Below, piece by piece: positions 7,161 to 16,088 of a stretch of DNA of 64,000 nt. Position 1 is the first letter of the stretch. Every line of letters starts with the position of its first letter. A model generated the notes under the pieces. That model had not been told where the DNA came from and searched no databases. It saw only the letters and a program-made list of their open reading frames with translations. The position numbers were made by a program, and so were the translations under genes. Source of the DNA: Alteromonas sp. KC3 (GTDB lineage Bacteria > Pseudomonadota > Gammaproteobacteria > Enterobacterales > Alteromonadaceae); NCBI RefSeq assembly GCF_016756315.1, contig NZ_AP024235.1, forward strand, positions 4,030,001-4,094,000, given 5' to 3'.

Positions 7161-8555
7161 ATTCATCGTGTTTTTAAATCTGTTAAACGCGCTTTTTCAA
7201 AAGAAAGCTCGTCAGATAACAAATTAAAGCCTAGAACTATGACACGTGGTGAGCACGGTATATCTCGTGAAGATATCAGTGCGAATGCGTTAAAGGTGAT
7301 GTATCGCCTTAACGGAGCCGGTTTTGAGTCGTATCTAGTTGGCGGCTGTGTACGCGATATTTTGATGGGACATGAACCGAAAGACTTCGATGTGGTAACC
7401 AATGCCACACCAGAGCAAATTAAAGGGCTATTTAAAAATTGTCGTTTGATTGGTCGCCGTTTCAGGCTTGCACATATTGTTTTTGGTCGAGAAATCATTG
7501 AGGTTGCCACGTTTCGTGGGCACCACCAAGAATCCGATGACGATGACACCATACCTAAAGGCAAAGCAATTGCTAAACGCGACGCCCACGGCCAGCTCGT
7601 TCGCGATAATGTGTTTGGCTCGATAGAAGAAGATGCTGAACGCCGCGACTTCACCTTTAACGCCATGTACTACAGCGTGGCAGATTTCACAGTCAAAGAC
7701 TTTGCTAACGGACTTGAAGCCATCGAAAAGCGCGAGGTTGCACTGATAGGTGACCAAGAAACTCGCTATCGCGAAGACCCTGTGCGAATGCTTCGTGCTG
7801 TTCGATTTGCTGTGAAGCTTTCGATGCAAATTGAAAAACACACCGCTGCGCCCATCAAGTCACTGGCAAACTTACTGCAAAATATTCCCCCTGCCCGTTT
7901 ATTTGAAGAGACGTTGAAGCTCTTTTTATCTGGCAAGGGCGAAGCAACGTTTTTGATGTTGCATGAATACGGTCTGATAGAACCATTGTTTCCTCAGCTT
8001 GCACCATTTTTAAAAGATGAAAACAGCCGGGAAATGCAGTTTGTTCGCCGTGTGTTAGCCAATACCGATGAGCGAATTAACAGTAATCAGCGCGTTACAC
8101 CAGCGTTTTTGTATGCTGCACTTTTATGGTACCCAGTAGAAGAACAATCTCAGCGCTTACAAGCAGAGTCTGGCCTAAATGCACATGATGCCTTTAACAT
8201 TGCTTCAGGCGAGGTTATCGCACGCCAAACGCAGCGCATCATGATACCCAAGCGCTTTTCAACTGTGGTGCGCGATATTTGGATATTACAACAGCGTTTA
8301 CCCAAACGATTTGGTCGACGTGCTTTTCAGTTATTAAGTCATCCTAAATTCAGAGCGGGCTACGACTTCTTGCTTGCCCGAGGGCAGACAGAGGGTGGCG
8401 ACTTACTTGAACTTGCACAGTGGTGGACTCACTTCCAGCATGCCGAAAATGGCAAGCAAAAAGGCATGTTAAACGCGCTTAGAAAAACGGAAGGCTCGAA
8501 GAGTGCGCCTAGAAAGCGTAAGCGCCGTCCAGCCAAAAGAGACTCAGATGCATAA
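7161..8555 (+). CDS. pcnB: Poly(A) polymerase I, probable AUU start codon
   Basis: Template-independent poly(A) polymerase of the class II nucleotidyltransferase family, which tags RNAs for decay. Nucleotidyltransferase motifs are clear: LVGGCVRDILMG, the metal-binding DFDVV (DxD) and the RRDFTFNAMYY block; the C-terminus is a basic RKRKRRPAKR tail. The first in-frame ATG is at 7239, but coding similarity to E. coli PcnB extends upstream to codon ATT at 7161 (HRVFKSVKRAFSKESS), with no ATG, GTG or TTG in frame there. GGAG lies 11 nt upstream. From ATT the protein is 464 aa; E. coli PcnB is about 465 aa and is known to start at AUU. ATC codons at 7155 and 7158 are alternatives. The stop overlaps folK. 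Confidence 0.9.
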   Translation: MHRVFKSVKRAFSKESSSDNKLKPRTMTRGEHGISREDISANALKVMYRLNGAGFESYLVGGCVRDILMGHEPKDFDVVTNATPEQIKGLFKNCRLIGRRFRLAHIVFGREIIEVATFRGHHQESDDDDTIPKGKAIAKRDAHGQLVRDNVFGSIEEDAERRDFTFNAMYYSVADFTVKDFANGLEAIEKREVALIGDQETRYREDPVRMLRAVRFAVKLSMQIEKHTAAPIKSLANLLQNIPPARLFEETLKLFLSGKGEATFLMLHEYGLIEPLFPQLAPFLKDENSREMQFVRRVLANTDERINSNQRVTPAFLYAALLWYPVEEQSQRLQAESGLNAHDAFNIASGEVIARQTQRIMIPKRFSTVVRDIWILQQRLPKRFGRRAFQLLSHPKFRAGYDFLLARGQTEGGDLLELAQWWTHFQHAENGKQKGMLNALRKTEGSKSAPRKRKRRPAKRDSDA

Positions 8556-9045
8556 AGAACATGTTTATATTGGTGTAGGTAGCAACCTTGGTGACAGCCA
8601 AGGTAAAGCGCGCAATGCCTTTGATGCGATTGCCAAGATTGAAGATACTCGGTTACTTAAGACATCTTCACTTTATTCAAGTAAACCAATGGGACCTCAA
8701 GACCAACCGGACTATATCAATGCAGTATGTTTGATTGAAACAGCATTGAAACCCCATGGTTTACTCAAGCAGCTACAACGTATTGAACTTGAAGAGGGTC
8801 GCGAGCGCAAGGGCGAACGTTGGGGTCCACGTACGCTTGATTTAGATATTTTACTCTATGGTAGTGAAACTATTGATACCGCTGACCTTGTTGTGCCTCA
8901 CTATGGCATGGCAGAGCGTGAGTTTGTAATGGTGCCATTGTTTGAAATAGCCCCAACAATGGTAATGCCTGATGGGAAACCAATTTCACAATGGGTCGCC
9001 AATTGTTCTCTAGACGGTCTTCGTCGCCTGCGCTCTTCCAATTAG
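8548..9045 (+). CDS. folK: 6-hydroxymethyl-7,8-dihydropterin pyrophosphokinase (HPPK)
   Basis: Transfers pyrophosphate from ATP to hydroxymethyl-dihydropterin in folate synthesis. The 165-aa protein has the family blocks YIGVGSNLGD near the N-terminus, SLYSSKPMGPQDQPDYINAV, and the metal/ATP-binding RTLDLDILLYG. The ATG at 8548 overlaps the pcnB stop region (ATG inside the last codons of pcnB), so translation is coupled to pcnB. An in-frame upstream ATG at 8503 would lie deep inside pcnB and adds residues outside the conserved fold. Followed after 63 bp by panB. Confidence 0.95.
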   Translation: MHKEHVYIGVGSNLGDSQGKARNAFDAIAKIEDTRLLKTSSLYSSKPMGPQDQPDYINAVCLIETALKPHGLLKQLQRIELEEGRERKGERWGPRTLDLDILLYGSETIDTADLVVPHYGMAEREFVMVPLFEIAPTMVMPDGKPISQWVANCSLDGLRRLRSSN

Positions 9046-9108
9046 CGACAAAATCCGTATAGTTCGCCACATATTATCTCTATTTCCTTACATTATCGGG
9101 ATCATGTC

Positions 9109-9903
9109 ATGAAGAAAGTTACGGTTTCAGGCTTGCTAAAGAAAAAGCAAGCAGGTGAGAAAATTACCTCGCTAACAGCTTACGACGCTAGCTTTGCCAA
9201 GATGTTCGATGAGCAAGGTATTGACGCCCTTCTTATTGGTGACTCGCTTGGCATGGTACTGCAAGGGGAAGACGATACGCTGCCGGTAACGATTGACGAT
9301 ATTGCCTATCATACGCGCAGTGTGCGCAAAGGCACTCAGCGCGCGTTTGTACTCGCCGATATGCCATTTATGTCATATGCCACTGAAGCACAGTCTTATG
9401 AAAATGCGGCTAAACTAATGGCAGCAGGCGCAAGTATGGTCAAGATGGAAGGTGGTAGTTGGCTATGTGACACCATCAAGGGTCTTAACTTACGCGGCGT
9501 GCCAGTATGTGGTCATTTGGGATTAACACCGCAATCAGTGCATGTATTCGGCGGCTTTAAAGTACAAGGACGCGAAGCCAGCCAAGCAGAAAAGCTCCTA
9601 CAGGAAGCAAAGGCCCTTGAAGCAGCGGGTATTCAGCTTCTTGTTCTTGAGTGCGTGCCATCATCGCTAGGTAAAGCCGTAAGCGAAGCTCTCACCATTC
9701 CGGTTATTGGTATTGGTGCAGGCAAAGATACTGACGGCCAAATTCTCGTGATGCACGATATGTTTGGTATTAGCGCGAACTATATGCCGAAGTTTTCAAA
9801 AAATTATTTGCTTGAAACCGGGGACATGCGCAAAGCGGTTGCCCAGTACATTGAAGAAGTCGAAAGCGGCGTGTTTCCTTCACCAGAACACAGCTTTGAG
9901 TAA
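9109..9903 (+). CDS. panB: 3-methyl-2-oxobutanoate hydroxymethyltransferase (ketopantoate hydroxymethyltransferase)
   Basis: First committed step of pantothenate synthesis: adds a hydroxymethyl group from methylene-tetrahydrofolate to alpha-ketoisovalerate. A 264-aa TIM-barrel enzyme of standard length. Conserved blocks include [18 protein letters not shown], the metal-binding Asp residues in IGDSLGMV and near [26 protein letters not shown], and IGIGAG near the C-terminus. It sits 13 bp upstream of panC and near the folate gene folK, whose pathway provides its one-carbon donor. Confidence 0.97.
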   Translation: MKKVTVSGLLKKKQAGEKITSLTAYDASFAKMFDEQGIDALLIGDSLGMVLQGEDDTLPVTIDDIAYHTRSVRKGTQRAFVLADMPFMSYATEAQSYENAAKLMAAGASMVKMEGGSWLCDTIKGLNLRGVPVCGHLGLTPQSVHVFGGFKVQGREASQAEKLLQEAKALEAAGIQLLVLECVPSSLGKAVSEALTIPVIGIGAGKDTDGQILVMHDMFGISANYMPKFSKNYLLETGDMRKAVAQYIEEVESGVFPSPEHSFE

Positions 9904-9916
9904 CGAGGTTTTTACT

Positions 9917-10768
9917 ATGCAGGTTGTCGATAGCATTGCATCATTGCGCGAATTAATTACCCAGTGGAAGCGCAGTGGGCAAACCGTAGGTTTTGTACCC
10001 ACAATGGGCAACTTACATGATGGCCATTTGAAGTTGGTAAAGCGCGCAAAAGCACACAACGACAAAGTCATTGTGAGTATTTTTGTTAATCCAATGCAAT
10101 TTGGTGCAAACGAAGATCTTGATGCCTACCCGCGTACAATTGAAGAAGATAAGGCTAAGTTGATAGCAGATGGTGCTGACGCGGTATTTCTTCCAAGCGT
10201 GAGTGACATGTACCCCGCAGGCCTTGACGTACAAACCTATGTAGAAGTCCCTGGCATTTCAGATGTGCTATGCGGTGCAAGTCGCCCCGGCCACTTTAGA
10301 GGCGTTGCAACCGTAGTCAGTAAGCTATTTAACATGGTACAGCCAGACGATGCGTTTTTTGGTGAAAAAGACTATCAGCAGTTGCAAGTTATCCGCACTA
10401 TGGTGCGCGATCTTTCGATGGCGGTAACGGTTCATGGCGTCCCCACTGAGCGAGAAGAATCAGGGCTTGCTATGAGTTCGCGCAATGGTTATTTAACCGC
10501 TGAAGAAAAGGCCACTGCAAGCTTAATATATAAAGCGATGCAGCAAATGAAAACGGCGATTGATGAAGGTAACACCGACTTTTTGGCGATTGAAAACGCT
10601 GCAGTTTCTGAGCTTGAGCAGCACGGCTTTAAAAACGATTACGTTAAAGTAGTCAATGCGCAAACCTTTATGCCTGCCATGCCCGATGACGCACATATCG
10701 TCATTGTTGTAGCCCTCTTCATGGGTAAAACACGTCTTATCGATAACCTACAGATACATCGCGTGTAA
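9917..10768 (+). CDS. panC: Pantoate--beta-alanine ligase (pantothenate synthetase)
   Basis: Condenses pantoate and beta-alanine with ATP to form pantothenate. It is 283 aa, standard for the family. Nucleotidylyltransferase motifs are present: FVPTMGNLHDGHL (HIGH-type), the ligand-binding VFGEKDYQQL-type block (here FFGEKDYQQLQVIR) and the KMSKS-like MSSRNGYL. The start at 9917 (MQVVDSIASLREL) follows ACGAGG about 9 nt upstream; longer upstream reading is inside panB in another frame. A strong terminator follows. Confidence 0.97.
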   Translation: MQVVDSIASLRELITQWKRSGQTVGFVPTMGNLHDGHLKLVKRAKAHNDKVIVSIFVNPMQFGANEDLDAYPRTIEEDKAKLIADGADAVFLPSVSDMYPAGLDVQTYVEVPGISDVLCGASRPGHFRGVATVVSKLFNMVQPDDAFFGEKDYQQLQVIRTMVRDLSMAVTVHGVPTEREESGLAMSSRNGYLTAEEKATASLIYKAMQQMKTAIDEGNTDFLAIENAAVSELEQHGFKNDYVKVVNAQTFMPAMPDDAHIVIVVALFMGKTRLIDNLQIHRV

Positions 10769-10783
10769 TAACGCTATGTATAC

Positions 10784-10822
10784 AAAAAAGCCCGCACAAC
10801 AATTAGCGTAGCGGGCTTTTTT
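10784..10822. terminator. Bidirectional terminator between panC and panP
   Basis: A 12-bp stem (AAAAAAGCCCGC against GCGGGCTTTTTT) with a 15-nt loop lies between convergent genes, with A-run and T-run on the two sides, so it can stop transcription from both. Confidence 0.92.
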
Positions 10823-10841
10823 ATTTTTTGGTTTATGGCGT

Positions 10842-12479
10842 TCAGGCAGACGCCAGTATGTGCTCGTCTGAGACAAAATCGATAAGTTCTTGCCACGCTT
10901 TCGTCTCTTTAGCGATAAGGTGCTGTTCTGCCAAAATAGCGGCTAGGTCGTTATGACTGGTCAGTGGATTGGCAAGAACAACACGAAATACGGTGATACA
11001 TTGCGACGGGTAGTCTGGCGCTTCTAAACGTGTACGCGAAACAAACGACTTACCCGCTTCACGCTGTTGCTTTTGCACCGCTACAACCAATGCATCAATT
11101 TTTTCATTAATGGCGTTGCGCGTTTTTGCATTCACATGCTTAAGTTTTTGTTGCACTTCGATAGGACAAACACGGTAAGTAAGCAGTGACAATGTAGGAG
11201 ACGTAGTAAGCTCAAAGTCTTGCGCTTTATCAATCATATGCGCAAAGTCTTTGGCTTTATCGATGCTTCTATCAATCAGTAGTTCGTAACCTTTGCGACC
11301 AAAGATATGCAGCGCTGAATACACCATCATCGCCATACCATTGCGCGAACCTTCCAGTGTAGTAGCGCCTAGGTCTTTAGAGCCAGCACGCAATATGTAC
11401 TGAGCGTGATGTCTTACGGCATTGGCGTTTTGCGGATCTTTGAACAGCGCCATACCAGCCCCCATCGGCACATACATTTGTTTATGTGCATCTATGGTGA
11501 CAGAGTCTGCCCGTTCAATTCCCTTGAGCCTGTCACGGTAGCGCGACGAAAACAACGTTGCACCACCCCATGCGGCATCGACATGGAACCAACAACCAAG
11601 TTCTTTAGCAACATCGGCAAGTTCATCAAGGGGGTCCACATGACCTGTTTCGGTCGTACCGCCAACGCCCACTATGGCTAGTAGCTTATTGCCTTCTTCT
11701 TGATAGCGCTTGCCTGCGCGTAGCGCTTTGGCTGGGTCGAGTGTTTGTTGCGGGGCGGGTAGCGTAATGAGCTGCTCACGTCCTAAGCCCAGTACATCGA
11801 CCGCTTTTGACAATGAGTAATGTCCACGCTTACTGCACATTACTCCTAAATTATTAATATCGTGAAAACGATAAGCTGCCGCAAGCCCTGCTTTAGCGAC
11901 ACCTGCAAACCCTTTTTGAGGGCCTAGCAACTTATTACGCGCAACCCAAAGCGCAGTAATGTTAGCAATAGTACCACCAGAACAAAACGCTCCTAATGAG
12001 TGAGCTGCGCTATGAAGGTGCTTTTCATAAAAAGCGTGAGATTGGTCGTACACCAAGTTATGCATCATCCCCAGAACTTGGCGTTCTAGCGGCGTAAAGG
12101 CCTTCGATGTTTCAATTTTAACAAGGTTTTGGTTTAGCCCTACCATCAACTTAGACAGTGGTAGGTGAAAATACGGTAGTGCAGAGGTCATGTGACCAAT
12201 AAAGGTTGGCGAGTATGTATTTACCGAGTGAGCGACCAGTTTATCCAAAAGGCTTTCTGCATGCGTAGAAACAAACTCAGGCGACTCAGGCACTTTCGAG
12301 TCTGAGAAGTCTTTTTCAATTTCTTCAAGCGATGTCTTTTTCGTAACAACATGCTGCGACAAAAAGTCTAGAATGTTGTCAGATAAATGCTGCTCAATTT
12401 GAGCCAGCTTTGAGTCTTTGTGTTCAGGCTTGGTAAAGACCCTAAACAAGTGCTCTAAACTAACTTGCGCTTCACCCAC
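10842..12479 (-). CDS. panP: PLP-dependent aspartate 1-decarboxylase PanP (glutamate-decarboxylase family)
   Basis: Group II PLP decarboxylase, 545 aa. The cofactor lysine is K333 in IDAHKQMYVPMG; the PLP-pyridine aspartate is D301 in FHVDAAWGG. The PanP subgroup of marine gammaproteobacteria makes beta-alanine from aspartate and replaces PanD. Here it lies beside panB and panC, convergent with panC across a shared terminator, so the beta-alanine assignment is strong but rests on context. The start is GTG at 12479 with GAGGTG 6 nt upstream. A glutamate or diaminobutyrate-type decarboxylase would look similar at motif level. Confidence 0.88.
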   Translation of the reverse strand: MGEAQVSLEHLFRVFTKPEHKDSKLAQIEQHLSDNILDFLSQHVVTKKTSLEEIEKDFSDSKVPESPEFVSTHAESLLDKLVAHSVNTYSPTFIGHMTSALPYFHLPLSKLMVGLNQNLVKIETSKAFTPLERQVLGMMHNLVYDQSHAFYEKHLHSAAHSLGAFCSGGTIANITALWVARNKLLGPQKGFAGVAKAGLAAAYRFHDINNLGVMCSKRGHYSLSKAVDVLGLGREQLITLPAPQQTLDPAKALRAGKRYQEEGNKLLAIVGVGGTTETGHVDPLDELADVAKELGCWFHVDAAWGGATLFSSRYRDRLKGIERADSVTIDAHKQMYVPMGAGMALFKDPQNANAVRHHAQYILRAGSKDLGATTLEGSRNGMAMMVYSALHIFGRKGYELLIDRSIDKAKDFAHMIDKAQDFELTTSPTLSLLTYRVCPIEVQQKLKHVNAKTRNAINEKIDALVVAVQKQQREAGKSFVSRTRLEAPDYPSQCITVFRVVLANPLTSHNDLAAILAEQHLIAKETKAWQELIDFVSDEHILASA

Positions 12480-12855
12480 TCAACACACCTCACTCATCAA
12501 ACATACACATATTCTGCCTATCAGCAGAATTAACAGGCGGTTTAGTCGGAGACCGGCCTGACACTTACTTTCCTTTTGCGCTAGCCTTGTTTTATCTGCG
12601 AGTTAACTTCTGTTCAATCAGACAAGACAGCTTAGCATTGACATGGTCCATTCGTTGCCAAACCTGAAAACTTATCACAATACTTTCAGGGTGACGCACT
12701 TTACATCAGAATGCAATTCTCGCCAAGTGCTTGGCACTCGCATTTGTCTATCTAGACAGGCTATTTAATTCTATTTCACGTTTATACAGGCATCGCCGTG
12801 CATTGCTGCTATATTTTATTTATGAATAAATACGAAAAAGCGAGGGTGGTAGTTT
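12480..12855. other. Intergenic region between panP and the EAL-domain gene
   Basis: 376 bp between divergent genes, without a supported ORF. It contains a hairpin in the probable panP leader at 12511-12530 (arms ATTCTGC/GCAGAAT, 6-nt loop) and a perfect palindrome GCCAAGTGCTTGGC at 12722-12735, a possible operator. Promoters of panP and the EAL gene must lie here. Confidence 0.5.
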
Positions 12856-13587
12856 ATGCCCATACGTGAAATATCTGAAGCATTCACAATTGATGACATC
12901 GTGCCTTACTTCCAACCCATTGTCGATTTACACAGCCAAGGGGTGTGGCGATATGAGTGTTTGGCCCGCCTGATCACTCAGGGCGATAAAACCTTTTTGC
13001 CCAGCGAATTTTTGTATTTACTCGAGCGCGAGCATCACGTAAATACCCTTGCAGCCAATATGTTTGTGCAATGTGCCAGTTACTTTCGCGACGTAAATAT
13101 TCCGTGGAATATCAACATAACCGCCAATGACTTACACAACGATGAACTCATCCACACGCTGATAACGCACTTAGCTAGCTACCCAAACCCTGAGCGTGTG
13201 AGTATCGAAGTTACCGCATCAACAGCCTTATCTAACCCCAAGCAACTTATGACCTTTATAGATAAGAGTATGCATGCTGGACTTGGCGTATTTATCGATA
13301 ATGTCGGGTCATGCCCTGGCAATATTCGCGCATTAATGAGTGTACCAGTAAGGGGCATAAAACTGGCGGGCGGATTGATACGTCACTACGATGAGCAAGA
13401 TGCTGTGAGAGAGTATGTCGACTATTTGCTTGGTATGTGTGAGCAACACAGTATCAACGTTATTGCGGAGCATGTGGAAGATGAATTATTGCTAGAGCGA
13501 GTAAAACGCTTGCCTATTCGTTACGCGCAAGGCTACGTATTTAGTCCTCCGATGGCGAATGTGAGACAAGCACAACAACGACACTAA
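12856..13587 (+). CDS. Stand-alone EAL-domain protein with degenerate loop 6
   Basis: A 243-aa protein made of one EAL domain, the fold of cyclic-di-GMP phosphodiesterases; no GGDEF, PAS or membrane part. Residues kept: YFQPIVDL, Glu34 in ECL (for EAL), Asn87, Glu118, Asp148, Lys169, Glu205 in AEHVE and Gln225 in QGY. Residues lost: the second Glu of the ExTE motif is Ala121, the second Asp of DDFG is Asn149, the following loop-6 sequence is GSCPGN instead of GTGYSS, and the Asp after Lys169 is absent (KLAG). It may bind cyclic-di-GMP without hydrolysing it, or have another partner. GAGGGTGG lies 8 nt before the ATG. Confidence 0.85.
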   Translation: MPIREISEAFTIDDIVPYFQPIVDLHSQGVWRYECLARLITQGDKTFLPSEFLYLLEREHHVNTLAANMFVQCASYFRDVNIPWNINITANDLHNDELIHTLITHLASYPNPERVSIEVTASTALSNPKQLMTFIDKSMHAGLGVFIDNVGSCPGNIRALMSVPVRGIKLAGGLIRHYDEQDAVREYVDYLLGMCEQHSINVIAEHVEDELLLERVKRLPIRYAQGYVFSPPMANVRQAQQRH

Positions 13588-13644
13588 ATGCATTGAGTTA
13601 CATTGTTGCGCTATCTACCGCCAAACTGACTCGCGCTAAACTTA

Positions 13645-14313
13645 TCAGTCTTCTTCGCTTCGGCAATTAAGTTGCCAACACGCTTGTCCGCTGGCGCGAT
13701 ATTTTCGCTCAAAAGGCGTCATATGAAACTCGCCTGTTACCTCTTTAAGGTCAGATATCAAACCATAATGCTTTGCGGCCTGCGCGAACTCCATAAGGTA
13801 AATGAGCCAGTTACTACGGACTTCAATATTAGGCGTAATTGCCATTAAATCGACCATAGCGGCACTGCCATGCCAGCGCTTTTGCACTTGTGTTTTCTTA
13901 GGATAAGGATTGGGATACAGTAAAAAGTGCTGAGTAACCTTCCAACTTGACTGTTGAACCAAACGCCAGAAATCGTTCACATCAGCGCGAATAACACGAT
14001 AGTTGTTTTGTTGCGCGCGGTAGTGCTCGTGCTTATCAACGCGTAATGCTGATTTATCAATACCGATAATACGAGCGTGAGGGTTGGCTTGTGCTAGGTT
14101 AGCCGTACTTTCTCCTACACCACAGCAGGAATCAAGAATAATCTCGCCATCGTAGCCCTCAAGCCAGTCGTTCACCTCGTCAAATGCCCGTTGTGTATGC
14201 TCACTTACTGGACGTTTGTTTTCGCTTGTACGGTATTTTGTAACAAGCTCATCAAGTTTATCGTGCACACCTACCTGAGAGGTGGTGATTTCTCGTGAAT
14301 TTCCACTAGCCAT
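13645..14313 (-). CDS. TrmB-like SAM-dependent methyltransferase
   Basis: A 222-aa class I methyltransferase resembling tRNA (guanine-N7)-methyltransferase TrmB. SAM motif I is ILDSCCGVGESTANLA, followed by RIIGIDKS, and YPNPYPKK occupies the place of the TrmB DPWPKKRH motif; the C-terminal TPFERKYRASG block resembles the TrmB TxFExR element. The altered catalytic-region motif suggests a paralogue, with the main TrmB elsewhere in the genome; the substrate cannot be fixed from sequence. Its ATG overlaps the yadH stop (TAATG), so it is the last gene of a yadG-yadH operon. Confidence 0.78.
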   Translation of the reverse strand: MASGNSREITTSQVGVHDKLDELVTKYRTSENKRPVSEHTQRAFDEVNDWLEGYDGEIILDSCCGVGESTANLAQANPHARIIGIDKSALRVDKHEHYRAQQNNYRVIRADVNDFWRLVQQSSWKVTQHFLLYPNPYPKKTQVQKRWHGSAAMVDLMAITPNIEVRSNWLIYLMEFAQAAKHYGLISDLKEVTGEFHMTPFERKYRASGQACWQLNCRSEED

Positions 14314-15134
14314 TAACTGCGTATACCTTTACCCGTTTTCAGGAGGTAATACGCCACGCTGAAAAGTAATGCGTTAAAGCCAACTAGCAAACCTAAAGAC
14401 AGGGTTACATTAACATCAGAGACGCCCAAAAAACCGTAACGGAAGCCGTTAACCATGTAGACTACCGGATTGGCTTTACTTACCCATTGCCAAAATTCAG
14501 GCAGCAAAGACAGTGAGTAGAACACACCACCAAGGTAAGTAAGTGGCGTTAATACAAAGGTAGGCACCACGCTAATATCATCAAAGGTTTTCGCAAACAC
14601 CGCATTAATTAAACCTGCGGTAGCAAAAAGTGTAGAAGTAAGGAGCAGTGTTAACGCAATAATGCCAAGGTTATGGATGGTGACATCAACAAAGAATAGC
14701 GACACCAGCGTCACAATGATTCCTATCAAGATAGCGCGTGCTACGCCACCGCCCACGTAACCAAGGATGATAACCGAGGTAGGTACTGGCGATACGAGTA
14801 ACTCTTCAATGTTGCGTTGAAATTTAGCGCTGAAAAATGAAGATGACACATTGGCATACGAGTTTGTGATCACTGACATCATAATGAGACCAGGTACGAT
14901 AAACTCCATATAAGTAAAGCCCCCCATCTCGCCAATTCGGTTGCCGATAAGGCTACCGAAGATGACGAAATAAAGGCTCATTGTGATAGCCGGCGGCACC
15001 AGAGTTTGCACCCAAATGCGCAAAAAGCGCGTGCATTCTTTTATCCAAATAGTGGTTAAAGCGACATAGTTTTGCTTTATCCAGCTTGTATTGTCTTGTG
15101 TATTCATGTCTGTGGTTTCTGTTTTCACTGTCAT
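14313..15134 (-). CDS. yadH: ABC-2 type transporter permease YadH
   Basis: Inner-membrane permease of an ABC-2 exporter, 273 aa with about six transmembrane helices. The sequence follows E. coli YadH closely from memory: IWVQTLVPPAITMSLYF, FIVPGLIMMSVITNSYANV, FQRNIEELLVSPVPT and TFVLTPLTYLGGVFYSL. The substrate is unknown. Two starts are possible: 15134 (MTVKTETTD) or 15107 (MNTQDN); the second is closer to the family length. Lies 27 bp after yadG and overlaps the TrmB-like gene by one base. Confidence 0.93.
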   Translation of the reverse strand: MTVKTETTDMNTQDNTSWIKQNYVALTTIWIKECTRFLRIWVQTLVPPAITMSLYFVIFGSLIGNRIGEMGGFTYMEFIVPGLIMMSVITNSYANVSSSFFSAKFQRNIEELLVSPVPTSVIILGYVGGGVARAILIGIIVTLVSLFFVDVTIHNLGIIALTLLLTSTLFATAGLINAVFAKTFDDISVVPTFVLTPLTYLGGVFYSLSLLPEFWQWVSKANPVVYMVNGFRYGFLGVSDVNVTLSLGLLVGFNALLFSVAYYLLKTGKGIRS

Positions 15135-15161
15135 TTACCGTATTTGTTATTCACATCAGGC

Positions 15162-16088
15162 CTAGCCCGCTTGTTTAGCAGACTCTACGAGACGTACAAA
15201 CAGCTCTTCTAATCGGTTGGATTTGTTGCGCATACTCATTACTTGTACGCCTTGCTCACTTAATTGGGTAAAGACAGGGTTGAGCCCTTCCGTTTTTTCC
15301 ACATCGACTTCCAGCGTATGGTCGTCTAATAAGCGATACTCAAAGCCTGAAAGTTCAGGGGCTCTCGTGCCTTCAGGTACTTTGATATCGAGCACAAAGG
15401 TTTCTAAGCTCAGTTTGGCAAGCAACGCCTTCATACTGGTATTTTCCACAATAGTACCCTTGTTGATAATGGCAATGTTGCGGCACAGCATTTCAGCTTC
15501 TTCAAGATAATGTGTGGTAAGAATAATGGTAATACCTTGACGGTTTATCTCTTCTAAAAATCCCCACATCGAGCGGCGAATTTCAATATCAACACCTGCT
15601 GTTGGCTCATCAAGAATCAGCAGTTTCGGCTCATGCATAAGCGCACGTGCAATCATTAAGCGGCGTTTCATACCACCTGACAATTCTCGTGCTCGTGCAT
15701 CGCGTTTTTCCCACAAATCTAATTGTGCCAGATATTTTTTCGCACGCTCTTTCGCGATATTTCGAGGCACACCATAGTAACCCGCTTGATTAAGCACAAT
15801 TTGCAGAACCGTTTCGAACTGGTTGAAATTAAATTCTTGAGGGACAAGACCAATACAAGCTTTGGCGAGCTCTTTTTGTGAAGTAAGATCGTAACCAAAA
15901 ACAGAGACGCTCCCTTGTGACTGATTCACCAATGAGCTGATAATGCCAATAGTGGTCGACTTGCCCGCCCCATTGGGACCCAGTAATGCAAAGAAATCGC
16001 CTTGTTCTACCGACAAGTCGACACCTTTAAGTGCCTGAACGCCACCCTTATAGGTTTTCGTTAACCCTTTAATATCCAACGCTTTCAT
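15162..16088 (-). CDS. yadG: ABC transporter ATP-binding protein YadG
   Basis: ATPase partner of YadH, 308 aa. It has Walker A (GPNGAGKST), the Q-loop region (GLVPQEFNF), the signature LSGGM, Walker B (LLILDEPTAGVD) and the H-loop (LTTHYLEEAE), all complete. The roughly 90-residue C-terminal extension is usual for this subfamily. Together with YadH it would form an exporter of unknown substrate. Confidence 0.95.
   Translation of the reverse strand: MKALDIKGLTKTYKGGVQALKGVDLSVEQGDFFALLGPNGAGKSTTIGIISSLVNQSQGSVSVFGYDLTSQKELAKACIGLVPQEFNFNQFETVLQIVLNQAGYYGVPRNIAKERAKKYLAQLDLWEKRDARARELSGGMKRRLMIARALMHEPKLLILDEPTAGVDIEIRRSMWGFLEEINRQGITIILTTHYLEEAEMLCRNIAIINKGTIVENTSMKALLAKLSLETFVLDIKVPEGTRAPELSGFEYRLLDDHTLEVDVEKTEGLNPVFTQLSEQGVQVMSMRNKSNRLEELFVRLVESAKQAG

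Noticed and set aside
7239..8555. pcnB starting at the first ATG
   Set aside because: It would remove a conserved N-terminal stretch, has no ribosome binding site upstream, and leaves the GGAG-ATT signal unexplained.
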